Source: a virus
Strand: one strand, 5' to 3'
Length of the DNA: 64,000 bases
IMG/VR virus record: IMGVR_UViG_3300030099_008235
Location: 1-64,000 of that record
Of the stretch, positions 17,512 through 25,532 are shown piece by piece. The position numbers and the translations under genes are program-made. The notes beneath the pieces are model-generated. The model made no database searches. It had not been told where the DNA came from and saw nothing but the letters and a program-made list of their open reading frames with translations. The stretch's first letter is position 1; every line of letters begins with the position of its first letter.

Positions 17512-18551
17512 TTTCTATATTTTTTAATTTGAGATAATTTAACAATACCTTCGAGACTATCGAAGGTATTTTTTTCTATAAAATCCCACTTAATTTCATC
17601 TATTTTACAAGCCATTGCTATATCGTTAAAATCTTTAAAACGTTTTCCAAACTTTTCAGGCCATATAAATACACGTTCATTTTGTTTAAGCAAAACCTCT
17701 GATTTTACTAAGGAAGCCTGATCAACCCACTGAGAATCAAGTATCCACACCTTATCATACCATTTTAAAGAGTTCAGCTGCTGCTCTTGTCTTTGAGTAA
17801 ATGATCTACCTCGTTCAGTAATACCAGCTACAGCTATAGAGTTTTTAGTAAAGAAGGCATTCAAAGGTCCTTCAAAAATATAAACTTTATCATGATCGCT
17901 CGATACTCTATCAATATTAAACAGAGTTTTTTCTGCTTGTACTTTACCTAAGTACTTAGGTTTAGTTTTATTATCTTTATTTAAGACAGTACGAGTTTGA
18001 TAAAACTCTATCTCCTTATTCTCATTAATAAAAGGTATAACTAATCTATTTTTATGTACCCTATCAGTTAATGATACATATAAGTTATCTGGTTTATTTA
18101 CTGCAGTATCTAATCTACGTTCCTTAACCAAATATCTAGCAGCCGTAATAACAGAGTTGCTACTATAATAGTTAAGCTGAAACTCATCAGACAGATTAAT
18201 GCTATCTTTAGGTAAGGTTTCGACTTGAAAAGTCTCTCTAATTTTTTCTCCATTTGCTGACAGATCTTTTGCATCAGGTACATATTCTTTTAGTTCATTA
18301 ATTATATCTGTATCTGTACAACTTGATACTTCTTTTATCCACCGTAAAGGCTTACCCGACCAACCGCAGTTATGACAGAATATATTTTCATTTTTAGGAA
18401 TATAATAGCATCTTCTTTTTTTACCTAACGATTTACCTTCTCTACAAATAGGACAACTACATTGATATACGTTATTAAATTTATTATACTTAGGATAAAA
18501 GCCTAATTCAAAAAATTTAAGTATAACAAAATCCTCAGGAAGCGATATCAT
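17493..18551 (-). CDS. 61: DNA primase (T4 gp61-like)
   Basis: 352 residues, close to T4 gp61 (342). It synthesises RNA primers with the gp41 helicase. An N-terminal zinc-binding domain is visible: CSCPIC at ~31-36 and CHNC at ~59-62. A TOPRIM domain contains VYIFEGPLNAFF (~222-234, the catalytic Glu) and WILDSQWVDQA (acidic motif). The start overlaps the RNase H gene by 17 nt, consistent with one early transcript. The 3' end carries a terminator for the opposite strand. Confidence 0.85.
   Translation of the reverse strand: MISLPEDFVILKFFELGFYPKYNKFNNVYQCSCPICREGKSLGKKRRCYYIPKNENIFCHNCGWSGKPLRWIKEVSSCTDTDIINELKEYVPDAKDLSANGEKIRETFQVETLPKDSINLSDEFQLNYYSSNSVITAARYLVKERRLDTAVNKPDNLYVSLTDRVHKNRLVIPFINENKEIEFYQTRTVLNKDNKTKPKYLGKVQAEKTLFNIDRVSSDHDKVYIFEGPLNAFFTKNSIAVAGITERGRSFTQRQEQQLNSLKWYDKVWILDSQWVDQASLVKSEVLLKQNERVFIWPEKFGKRFKDFNDIAMACKIDEIKWDFIEKNTFDSLEGIVKLSQIKKYRNQTYLN
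17544..17576 (+). terminator. Rho-independent terminator embedded in the primase gene
   Basis: A perfect 11-bp stem, AATACCTTCGA at 17544-17554 and TCGAAGGTATT at 17560-17570, with a 5-nt loop and then a T run to 17575. It lies 33 nt after the plus-strand gene ending at 17511 and inside the antisense primase coding sequence. Confidence 0.8.
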
Positions 18552-19416
18552 TTAGTTTATTATAAAGGCTTTTCATAAAAAACAAACTATGCCAGCTTTC
18601 TTTATTATCTAGAATCCTCTTAAAGGAATACTCTTCACAATACTCTAAAAATACTTTATAAGAAGGATTAACTTGAATTGCTAGTTGATCTCTATAATAT
18701 TCTTTTTCATTTCTATAATCTTCGTATAGATTTAATCTAAAGATATGTTTATTAGATTCATAAATCTGGTTTTCATCTTCAGTTAATTCAATTTCACCTT
18801 TTAGATATTTTTCTACTTTAACCTTACCAAATTTAGGTATACCAGCAATATTATCTGATTTATCACCTGTTAAGCATTTAGCAATAAACCACTCATCAAC
18901 ATTTTTAAATCCTGTTTGCTCTTCAAAATTACTTTCTTCAAAAAATTTCTTACGAATAGGATCATATAAAGTGCACTCAGAATTAACTAATTGAAGAAAG
19001 TCCTTATCTACAGAAACTATAACTTTTGATCCATCATGTTCATTACATATATAAGCAACAATATCATCTGCTTCAAGTTCACGTGGAAAAATAGAATTAA
19101 TTCCCATTGAATATAAAATAGATTTAATTATTTCATTATTTTGATGAGGTGATGAATCTTTAGATCTATTACCTTTATATTCAGTTAGAATACTTTTACG
19201 AATATTAGGTTTATAATCTTGTTTTTCGTCCCACACAAATACTGTAGTATCGGGAAGAAACTGCTTCACGTAGGAGCTAACAGCATTAAGCGTAAAGTAT
19301 ATATGAAAATTACTTACTTGGTAATCTGAGTGAGTCTTGGTCTTCTTTGACTGTACTTTCGCTGTATGATACGTTCGGTGTATTAAATTGTTGCCGTCTA
19401 TGATCAGTGTTTTCAT
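18535..19416 (-). CDS. rnh: RNase H / 5'-3' exonuclease (FEN-like)
   Basis: 293 residues from the ATG at 19416, which precedes the conserved MKTLIIDGNNLIHRTYH, the first acidic motif of FEN/RNase H nucleases. Further motifs are FVWDEK, ELEADDIVAYI, VIVSVDKDFLQL and LTGDKSDNIAGIPKFG, the last being the metal-site/helix-hairpin-helix block. It removes Okazaki primers. T4 RNase H is 305 residues. Its N-terminal coding overlaps 107 nt of the upstream gene in another frame. Confidence 0.85.
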   Translation of the reverse strand: MKTLIIDGNNLIHRTYHTAKVQSKKTKTHSDYQVSNFHIYFTLNAVSSYVKQFLPDTTVFVWDEKQDYKPNIRKSILTEYKGNRSKDSSPHQNNEIIKSILYSMGINSIFPRELEADDIVAYICNEHDGSKVIVSVDKDFLQLVNSECTLYDPIRKKFFEESNFEEQTGFKNVDEWFIAKCLTGDKSDNIAGIPKFGKVKVEKYLKGEIELTEDENQIYESNKHIFRLNLYEDYRNEKEYYRDQLAIQVNPSYKVFLEYCEEYSFKRILDNKESWHSLFFMKSLYNKLNDIAS

Positions 19417-19651
19417 TTTTCTTATATTGAGCCTCAATAACTGAATAAACGTTTCTAGGAAGCTTCTCTACAAACTTAATTATATCATTGTTCCTTCCGA
19501 TATCAAATGATTCTTTAGGTACATCTATATTTTCCATTTGTGGTAAAATAAGACAACCAATAGTATCTTGTTTAAGATCAACTATTGCAAACATTTTACC
19601 TACATAATCGCCTGTCTGTACAGCGTATATATCTCTTTTACGATATTTCAT
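19310..19651 (-). CDS. Conserved T4-like phage protein, unknown
   Basis: 113 residues starting MKYRKRDIYAVQTGDYVGKM. The ATG at 19651 is preferred over a TTG nine bases upstream. The first ~90 residues look like a compact beta-rich domain; the last ~35 are polar and are encoded entirely within the start of the RNase H gene. It overlaps the previous gene by 14 nt. The position is near that of T4 regA, but the sequence does not resemble RegA. Confidence 0.6.
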   Translation of the reverse strand: MKYRKRDIYAVQTGDYVGKMFAIVDLKQDTIGCLILPQMENIDVPKESFDIGRNNDIIKFVEKLPRNVYSVIEAQYKKNENTDHRRQQFNTPNVSYSESTVKEDQDSLRLPSK

Positions 19652-19967
19652 CTGGACCAAATCCGTGTCCTTTTAAATGGTGCATTTCTGATGCAAAATA
19701 TTTTAGTAAAAAGGAATTAAGTGCTTCAGTTTGTTGTGGTGTTTTTGATGCTTTTATATCAACATGTCTACCTTCAAAATCGTATCCAAGTATAATATAA
19801 CAATCTAAATATTCACTAATAATATTACATAGCCTATGAGCTAAATCCTGTCTTCTTTTAAATGTTTTCTTTTCAACAATACTTTGCTTAAGAGCTCTTT
19901 CGACCATCTCTCTTAATTCCTCATCGTTATCAAAATCTTCGGAATCTTCCTCTGGTTCGTTGCTCAT
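19638..19967 (-). CDS. Conserved phage protein, unknown
   Basis: 109 residues: an acidic N-terminus (MSNEPEEDSEDFDNDEELRE), a helical basic region, then a mixed alpha/beta domain (YIILGYDFEGRHVDIKASKT). An AATAAATA box ends 5 nt before the ATG. It lies in the early block between clamp and RNase H. Family not recognised. Confidence 0.6.
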   Translation of the reverse strand: MSNEPEEDSEDFDNDEELREMVERALKQSIVEKKTFKRRQDLAHRLCNIISEYLDCYIILGYDFEGRHVDIKASKTPQQTEALNSFLLKYFASEMHHLKGHGFGPDEIS

Positions 19968-19971
19968 GCTA

Positions 19972-20310
19972 TTATTTATTCAAAAAATCATTCTTATCCT
20001 TTTGCCGAACTCCTGATTTTAATAACTTACTAACAACAACTTCAATAGAATCTGTTTTTAAACTAAAATTATTGTTAAACAATTGATTACCATCATTAAA
20101 GCTAAATAAATATTCACCTTTAAAAGGAGTATTCTCAAAGCAGGTAATGTATACTGAAGCACCAGTAGGATCAACTAGTACAGTCCATTTACGAGGATCA
20201 GATTTACTATACTTATCAAATATTCGTAAAGTAACAAAATCATTGTCCTTTAATCTTTTAATAAAGTAGCCTGCAGTTTTAAGTTTATTTTTCTTGTGAT
20301 GCATTATCAT
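19972..20310 (-). CDS. Conserved phage protein, unknown
   Basis: 112 residues (or 110 from the second in-frame ATG), basic at the N-terminus, with a central DPRKWTVLVDPTGASVYITC segment that looks like a beta-rich fold. The start is coupled to the clamp stop by ATGA overlap. In T4 the gene after 45 is 44, but this protein has no Walker motif and is too short to be a clamp loader. Function unknown. Confidence 0.6.
   Translation of the reverse strand: MIMHHKKNKLKTAGYFIKRLKDNDFVTLRIFDKYSKSDPRKWTVLVDPTGASVYITCFENTPFKGEYLFSFNDGNQLFNNNFSLKTDSIEVVVSKLLKSGVRQKDKNDFLNK
19973..19980 (-). promoter_or_regulatory. Late-promoter-like box AATAAATA
   Basis: Minus-strand AATAAATA, 5 nt before the ATG at 19967. 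It overlaps the stop region of the upstream gene. Confidence 0.45.
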
Positions 20311-21035
20311 TGAGTTAAAGCTGATATAATATATTTTAATTTAATATCTTTATCTTCAATATCAAATATAACAACACCAAATTCAGTATTTACCTTAACA
20401 TTAAATTCATCATTTATAATAGAAAGTAATCTAATATTATCTAAATTTACTGGAGTAGGTTTAAGGTTAATATCAGTTTTACCTAAACTTAGAGTAAAGT
20501 TATCAGTATTATGTCTAGATCTATCAGTAAGTTCTGCCATTAAGTTATCGCCTTCAGTATAAAAATATATTTTATTAGTTTCAGATGCAAAAGTACTACC
20601 TTTAAATAATCTCTGCAACGTATTTTTATTGAGCTTAAACTCAACATCATACTTAAACGCATTTATTTTTTCAAGATTAATATTAGGTCTAGTTATAAAG
20701 CCCTCTTCAAATAAATGATATTTAAACTTAACACTACTACCTTTATACTCTAAATTATTCGAATTAATATCTAGAGATATATCAGTATCCTCAATCGTAT
20801 CTAGTACATTACGTAATTTTTTTACGTCAGGTATATTTAACGAACTTTCAAAAGAATAAAGATTAGTCTTATATTCAGAACAAAGAATTAAAGTACTATC
20901 AACGCTAGATACTAAACTAGTAATCTTATCTTTTTTTAAATCTAGGATAACTCCACTATCGTTTATCTTAGAAATAGCGTCTAATAACTTTAAAAATTCA
21001 GCTTTGTTTGCGACTTTTAGTTGTCTTTTTTCCAT
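20307..21035 (-). CDS. 45: DNA polymerase sliding clamp (gp45)
   Basis: 242 residues, versus 228 in T4. It has the alternating beta-strand pattern of the clamp fold: DSGVILDLKKDKITSLVSSV, the central FKYHLFEEGFI and NIRLLSIINDEFNVKV. The trimeric ring tethers gp43 to DNA and, in T4, also activates late transcription with gp55. The start overlaps the upstream gene by 38 nt. No clamp-loader genes follow it, unlike T4. Confidence 0.75.
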   Translation of the reverse strand: MEKRQLKVANKAEFLKLLDAISKINDSGVILDLKKDKITSLVSSVDSTLILCSEYKTNLYSFESSLNIPDVKKLRNVLDTIEDTDISLDINSNNLEYKGSSVKFKYHLFEEGFITRPNINLEKINAFKYDVEFKLNKNTLQRLFKGSTFASETNKIYFYTEGDNLMAELTDRSRHNTDNFTLSLGKTDINLKPTPVNLDNIRLLSIINDEFNVKVNTEFGVVIFDIEDKDIKLKYIISALTQ

Positions 21036-21465
21036 TATCTAATTTTAAGCTAATTTCTTTCAATAGCAAATTTTGCTCTTCTAATAGATCAAGCAACTTA
21101 TCTGTTACCGTTGGCTCAGAGAAATCAAACTCACCTTGATTATCAACTGCTGCTGGTGCAACAGGAGGTTCAACTTCTATTACTTCTGGAGGTGCTTGCT
21201 GTAATTCCATAGCAGCTTGTTCAGGTGTAATTTGTTGCACTGGTGCTTGTGGAGCTTGTTGTTGTGGAGGTGGTTGCGGTGGTCTTTGAGGATGAATAGT
21301 AGGAGAATGTGCAGTTTGCTCAAACACTTGCTTCATTTCTGCTGACTTTGGTTTTAAATTACCAGCTGAACCAATAATATTTTGATCTTGTTGATGTAGT
21401 TGGCCATATGTTTGACCCATAAACTGCATAACAATAGCTTTTTCTTGTGGAGTCATTCCTTCCAT
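20998..21465 (-). CDS. Pro/Gln-rich hypothetical protein between gp32 and gp45
   Basis: 155 residues. A helical N-terminus (MEGMTPQEKAIVMQFMGQTY) is followed by a Pro/Gln-rich low-complexity middle (~70-115) and a Leu-rich helix (DKLLDLLEEQNLLLKEISLKL), probably an oligomerising coiled coil, then a basic tail. It starts immediately after the gp32 stop and overlaps the clamp start. The layout suggests a flexible linker protein of the replication machinery; function unknown. Confidence 0.6.
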   Translation of the reverse strand: MEGMTPQEKAIVMQFMGQTYGQLHQQDQNIIGSAGNLKPKSAEMKQVFEQTAHSPTIHPQRPPQPPPQQQAPQAPVQQITPEQAAMELQQAPPEVIEVEPPVAPAAVDNQGEFDFSEPTVTDKLLDLLEEQNLLLKEISLKLDNGKKTTKSRKQS

Positions 21466-21466
21466 T

Positions 21467-22303
21467 TTACAGATCTTTTAAGAGGTCATCAATATCTTCT
21501 TCTACACTATCGTTAGTAACAACAGCCGGCTCAGGCTCTACGGGAGTAGGAATACTATCCGGAACCGGAGCAGAAGTAGTAGGAGCTTTTTCTTCAGCTT
21601 TACAGAAGTAATGCTCATTAAGCATATCTTTAAGCTCGTCATACGTCTTTTGCGTAAATACATCAGTTAAATCAAAAGCGCCTTCATAGATTTCTTTCTG
21701 CTTATCATCAGAAATATCAATCTTACCAGCAGTAGTAAATCTTGATGAAACGTACGTAGGAAAATCACCTTGCTGCTCAACTTTAATCTTAAAGTTAACT
21801 CCTTCATTACCGAGATCAAAAATTCGCGGACCGAACTCTTCAGCATCTTCACCTTCGATAGCCTCAGTAATAATTTTTTGAAGCTGCTTACCATATCGAA
21901 GAATTTTTACTTTACCGTTATTATCAGGATTAACCGGATCATCGATAACGTATACATTAACTAACCATTTCTCTAAACGACGAACAGCAGTCATTTTTTC
22001 TTTTTCTTCTTCACTACCTGTCCGAAGAACTTTAAATCTCTCTTCAGCAATAGGATCTCTTTCACCGAATGTCTGAGGACTTAAAGCCTGAACATATTGC
22101 CCAGTAGCAAACGAATTCCATCCATGATTATAATAATGAAAAAACGTTTTACTAGGGTCTTTAGCATAAGGTAAAAGTCTTACCGTATACGTATTACCTA
22201 CTTTAGTAGGCATAATTTCGTTAAATGTAGCAGAACCCTTACTATCAGAGCTTGCTAACGCGTCTTTAATTGATTGAAACATTGAAGTATTAAAAGTACT
22301 CAT
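21467..22303 (-). CDS. 32: Single-stranded DNA-binding protein (gp32)
   Basis: 278 residues (T4: 301). The basic/aromatic core has FNEIMPTKVGNTYTVRLLPY and FFHYYNHGWNSF. The acidic, flexible C-terminus (EEDIDDLLKDL) is the usual partner-recruiting tail. Only one Cys is present, in the C-terminal part, so the zinc site of T4 gp32 (His64, Cys77, Cys87, Cys90) is missing. It coats ssDNA in replication and recombination. The leader contains a small hairpin at 22337-22354. Confidence 0.85.
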   Translation of the reverse strand: MSTFNTSMFQSIKDALASSDSKGSATFNEIMPTKVGNTYTVRLLPYAKDPSKTFFHYYNHGWNSFATGQYVQALSPQTFGERDPIAEERFKVLRTGSEEEKEKMTAVRRLEKWLVNVYVIDDPVNPDNNGKVKILRYGKQLQKIITEAIEGEDAEEFGPRIFDLGNEGVNFKIKVEQQGDFPTYVSSRFTTAGKIDISDDKQKEIYEGAFDLTDVFTQKTYDELKDMLNEHYFCKAEEKAPTTSAPVPDSIPTPVEPEPAVVTNDSVEEDIDDLLKDL

Positions 22304-22344
22304 GCCATAATTATATAACCTATAGAGAGGATATCAACAGTTTT

Positions 22345-22644
22345 TTATAACTGTATATTTGAATTTGAATTAAGGAACTTAGTAATATATTTTGACTTTG
22401 TTATTGCTGGTTCAAAGTCAATAAAGAGCTTTACTATATCAAAATTTGTCTCTATTGTTAATAGTTCCTTTAGTATATTTCTCAATCTTTCTTCTTGTAA
22501 TACAAGTATAAAAATATTTTGCAGAGATAATTTTTTACCTTTTAGCATTGAACAAAACGTACAAAAGCAAAGTAGTAGATGCTCTGTTTCATCTTTAATT
22601 AAAGTTTTAGAGGGATTTGGTGATATATTTGAAGTTGTTAGCAC
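22345..22644 (-). CDS. Hypothetical protein upstream of gp32
   Basis: 99 residues with probable GTG start overlapping the stop of the DHH phosphoesterase gene. It is helical, with a Cys-containing hydrophobic patch (HLLLCFCTFCSML). In T4 the genes near 32 are 33 and 59; this protein shows no clear similarity to either. Function unknown. Confidence 0.5.
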   Translation of the reverse strand: MLTTSNISPNPSKTLIKDETEHLLLCFCTFCSMLKGKKLSLQNIFILVLQEERLRNILKELLTIETNFDIVKLFIDFEPAITKSKYITKFLNSNSNIQL

Positions 22645-23525
22645 GGTGCGAATGTTTTGGTTAAGTTTGCAAATTGTTGAGTTAACTTACCTCCTGCTGC
22701 TGCAGCGTGGCCTCCTCCATTACATAATTTTGTAGCTAATATACTAACATCAACATCAGTTTTTTTGGAGCGTCTAAACGAAACAGTTTTTGCTTGAGTA
22801 TTTACAATAATACTAATATCAGTATTATATTTTTTAAGTAAAAAATGTGCTAGCTCATTAATCGCATAATTAGCAAATGTAGCTACTATAGTGTAGTCTT
22901 TTATCATACCTGTAAAGACCTGTGCACTATCTATTTGATCTTTAAATTTTTTGAAATATAATTTTATAGCATTTTTTTCATGTATAGTAAATTCTCTAAA
23001 TCCTTCAGAAAATGCATCAATAAATTTTTCTGTTTTTGGAGAATTCAAATTATAATATATAGCATTTAGTTTAAGTGATTCTTTATACTGTGTATTATAC
23101 CAGTCATATGTACCAATGTACTCAATCAATAATAATTGTGAATCGGTTAAATGTGATAAGTGATCACCAAACTTATCATAAATTAGGTCTAAAGTTGATC
23201 TATAACCTTTTTCTGGCCCACTTTCTAGTATAGCTTTTGCTTTACTATATAGATGTTTATTATTAATATGATTTTTATGAGTATCTACAACAACTACATT
23301 TTTTCTATCAACTAATTTAATTTGTTCCGGCGTTAAATCTAAATCAACAATAAAAACTCTATCATAATGATCTAGTGTTTGTAATGATCCTTTAAATCTT
23401 CCAGTAATGGTTGATTCTGTTACATCATTTATACTAAATGTATCAGCATCTTTATATAACCACTTTAACACTAACGCTGACCCAGCGCCATGTAAATCGG
23501 TATCAGTCCATACTTGGATATTCAC
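22638..23525 (-). CDS. DHH-family phosphoesterase
   Basis: 295 residues, GTG start. N-terminal metal motifs are visible: WTDTDLHGAGSAL (DxD motif), VFIVDLDL, and VVDTHKNH where DTH replaces the canonical DHH. A C-terminal DHHA1 domain ends in CNGGGHAAAAGGKL, the substrate-phosphate loop. Known relatives are RecJ-like nucleases and oligoribonucleases/cyclic-dinucleotide phosphodiesterases. The compact size fits a nanoRNase-type enzyme more than RecJ. It lies between helicase and gp32 genes, so a nucleic-acid turnover role is likely. Confidence 0.75.
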   Translation of the reverse strand: MNIQVWTDTDLHGAGSALVLKWLYKDADTFSINDVTESTITGRFKGSLQTLDHYDRVFIVDLDLTPEQIKLVDRKNVVVVDTHKNHINNKHLYSKAKAILESGPEKGYRSTLDLIYDKFGDHLSHLTDSQLLLIEYIGTYDWYNTQYKESLKLNAIYYNLNSPKTEKFIDAFSEGFREFTIHEKNAIKLYFKKFKDQIDSAQVFTGMIKDYTIVATFANYAINELAHFLLKKYNTDISIIVNTQAKTVSFRRSKKTDVDVSILATKLCNGGGHAAAAGGKLTQQFANLTKTFAPC

Positions 23526-23548
23526 TGTATATATTTACAAAGAGTTCC

Positions 23549-24856
23549 TTATTGTGCAAGTCCTGCTAATATATTAAGTGTATCATCCATATCCTCGCCT
23601 ATTTCAACATCATCAGCTTGTTCAATAGTAAGAGTAGAATAGTCAATTCTCATTGCTTGAGTTATACCTCTCGGCCCATATCTATTTTTCATCATACCTA
23701 AGCGTATAACTCCTATTCCTCTATCTTCTTCATTCTGAAAAATAGAAACAATAGCATCAGCAGTAGCTGCTAGACCTATAGACTCAGAGATAGTTGCTAA
23801 GTCAGGATTATCAGTATCGAATCCAGCTCTATTTAACTGCGTAGCTGAAATAATAGGACAGTTAAACAGATAACTCATAGCTCGTACTTGCTCAGTAACA
23901 TGCTTTATCCGTTCATAAGAATTATTACCAACAGTAGAATGCATTAGGTTAAGATAATCTAATACTATTGCATCGAGTTTAATACCTTGCTCTTCAAATT
24001 TCTTAATAAACGCTTTAAGTTGATTAGCTGTAATAGTAGCAGGAGGAAACTCTTTAATAAAAATTTTACCACCTTGATTATGCATACCTTGTTTAATACT
24101 AGCAGAGTTTTGAGCTAGTTCTTTCATTGGAATCTTAGTAACATTACTACATATACGTCTAGCATAAAGTAATTCAGACATCTCTAAGGTAACTAACAAA
24201 ACATTTTTACCTTCTTCAGCTATATTACTAGCAATATTACCAAGAAAAATAGATTTACCAATATTAGTTTCACCAGCGAAAACATATAAAGCTTTACCAG
24301 CTTCTAAAAAGCCTCCCCCTAGACAATTATCTAACCACTCCCATTTACTAGGAACATATCTTTCTACAGAATTAAGATCATCAATAAGTCTATCAACGTC
24401 ACCATAAAAATCTAAACCAAGATCAGTTACAAGATTAATATTACAAGACTTTTCAAATTTATCTAATACTACTGATGTATCTACTTTACCATTTGATACA
24501 TCTTCAGCTACATTTAGCATAGTATGATAAACAGCTTTTTCTTTAAGGAACTGTTCAGTATTATCATATAGCTCATCTTTATCTAAAGAGTTATCAATAT
24601 CAGTAAATGACTTAACTAGTTCCTTAAAAGACTCTTTTTGCTCATCTGAAACAAGATACGATTTTATTTCAGTAGTAGTAGGTAACTTATTTCTCTTTTC
24701 AGAAAAGTCTTTTATAATATTAAAGATACTTGCAATCGATTTATTTTTAAAGTATTCAGGTTTAACAAAATCAGCAATAGAAGCTAAGTAACCACTATCA
24801 GTAAGAGACTTATAAATAAGAATATTTTCGAAATAATCTAAGTCTAATTTACTCAC
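23549..24856 (-). CDS. 41: Replicative DNA helicase (gp41, DnaB family)
   Basis: 435 residues (T4: 475), GTG start. An N-terminal helical domain is followed by a RecA-type motor: Walker A AGETNIGKS at ~194-202, Walker B LDAIVLDYLNLM near 295, and the SATQLNR motif. The hexameric helicase unwinds the fork and works with the gp61 primase encoded downstream. Acidic C-terminus. High confidence in family. Confidence 0.9.
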   Translation of the reverse strand: MSKLDLDYFENILIYKSLTDSGYLASIADFVKPEYFKNKSIASIFNIIKDFSEKRNKLPTTTEIKSYLVSDEQKESFKELVKSFTDIDNSLDKDELYDNTEQFLKEKAVYHTMLNVAEDVSNGKVDTSVVLDKFEKSCNINLVTDLGLDFYGDVDRLIDDLNSVERYVPSKWEWLDNCLGGGFLEAGKALYVFAGETNIGKSIFLGNIASNIAEEGKNVLLVTLEMSELLYARRICSNVTKIPMKELAQNSASIKQGMHNQGGKIFIKEFPPATITANQLKAFIKKFEEQGIKLDAIVLDYLNLMHSTVGNNSYERIKHVTEQVRAMSYLFNCPIISATQLNRAGFDTDNPDLATISESIGLAATADAIVSIFQNEEDRGIGVIRLGMMKNRYGPRGITQAMRIDYSTLTIEQADDVEIGEDMDDTLNILAGLAQ

Positions 24857-24875
24857 AATTTAATAGTATAATAAT

Positions 24876-25532
24876 TTATTGCGTTTTCCACTTATCAAGA
24901 AACCAGTCTTCGCCCTTTTGAAATTCTTCTGTAAAATTAGTAAGCCCGGGAGATTTATGCGTTATAATAAAATCTCCAACACCTACTTTAAATCCTGCTT
25001 TATGACATTGCATAGAGTAGTCTAAATCGTAAAAATGCCACTTTGATGGGCATGTTTCATCAAAACGAATCTTTTCAAATACTTTTCTTTTTATAACTAA
25101 AAATACACCATCGATTAGAATAGCTCTATTAGGATAAAATCCAAATCCCCCCATATGCTTTTGTCCTTCAGTACCATGAGCTACGGCTCCAACTAAATGA
25201 CCTCCTTCAAAACCACCGCCTAGCAAATGCCATAATACAGGTTTTTTAAGTGTAACTTTATTACACCCAGCAACCCCCACGATATCAAATTTTTCAAAAT
25301 TACGTTCTATCCTTTTTTCAGAATATGCTTCTAATATTACATCGTCGTGAACTAAAACTAAATTATCAACACGTTCTTTTATTGCAAAGTCTATTGCTTT
25401 ATTGTAAGTTTTTTGCAAAGATTCTTGATTATGCTCTTTTATAAAAACATCAATACCTTCATCTCTACATGTATTATAGAGCATTGAATCTTCTTTTTTA
25501 CCAGCTGTAGCAGAAAAAATAAACGTTTTCAT
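24876..25532 (-). CDS. GT-A-like glycosyltransferase
   Basis: 218 residues. It has a Rossmann-like start (MKTFIFSATAGKKEDSMLYN), the NKAIDFAIKE helix, and the metal motif LVLVHDDVILEAY with HDD near residue 82. A C-terminal FYDLDYSMQCHKAGFKVGVG is typical of GT2 acceptor domains. The start overlaps the amidotransferase gene (ATGA). Its placement within the replication operon is unusual and might mean modification of DNA or a host target; acceptor unknown. Confidence 0.65.
   Translation of the reverse strand: MKTFIFSATAGKKEDSMLYNTCRDEGIDVFIKEHNQESLQKTYNKAIDFAIKERVDNLVLVHDDVILEAYSEKRIERNFEKFDIVGVAGCNKVTLKKPVLWHLLGGGFEGGHLVGAVAHGTEGQKHMGGFGFYPNRAILIDGVFLVIKRKVFEKIRFDETCPSKWHFYDLDYSMQCHKAGFKVGVGDFIITHKSPGLTNFTEEFQKGEDWFLDKWKTQ

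Noticed and set aside
19310-19651. RegA translational repressor
   Set aside because: Similar size and location to T4 regA, but none of the RegA sequence pattern is visible.
22345-22644. gp33 or gp59 assignment for the gene before gp32
   Set aside because: Position is suggestive, but no sequence similarity could be recognised and it is much shorter than gp59.
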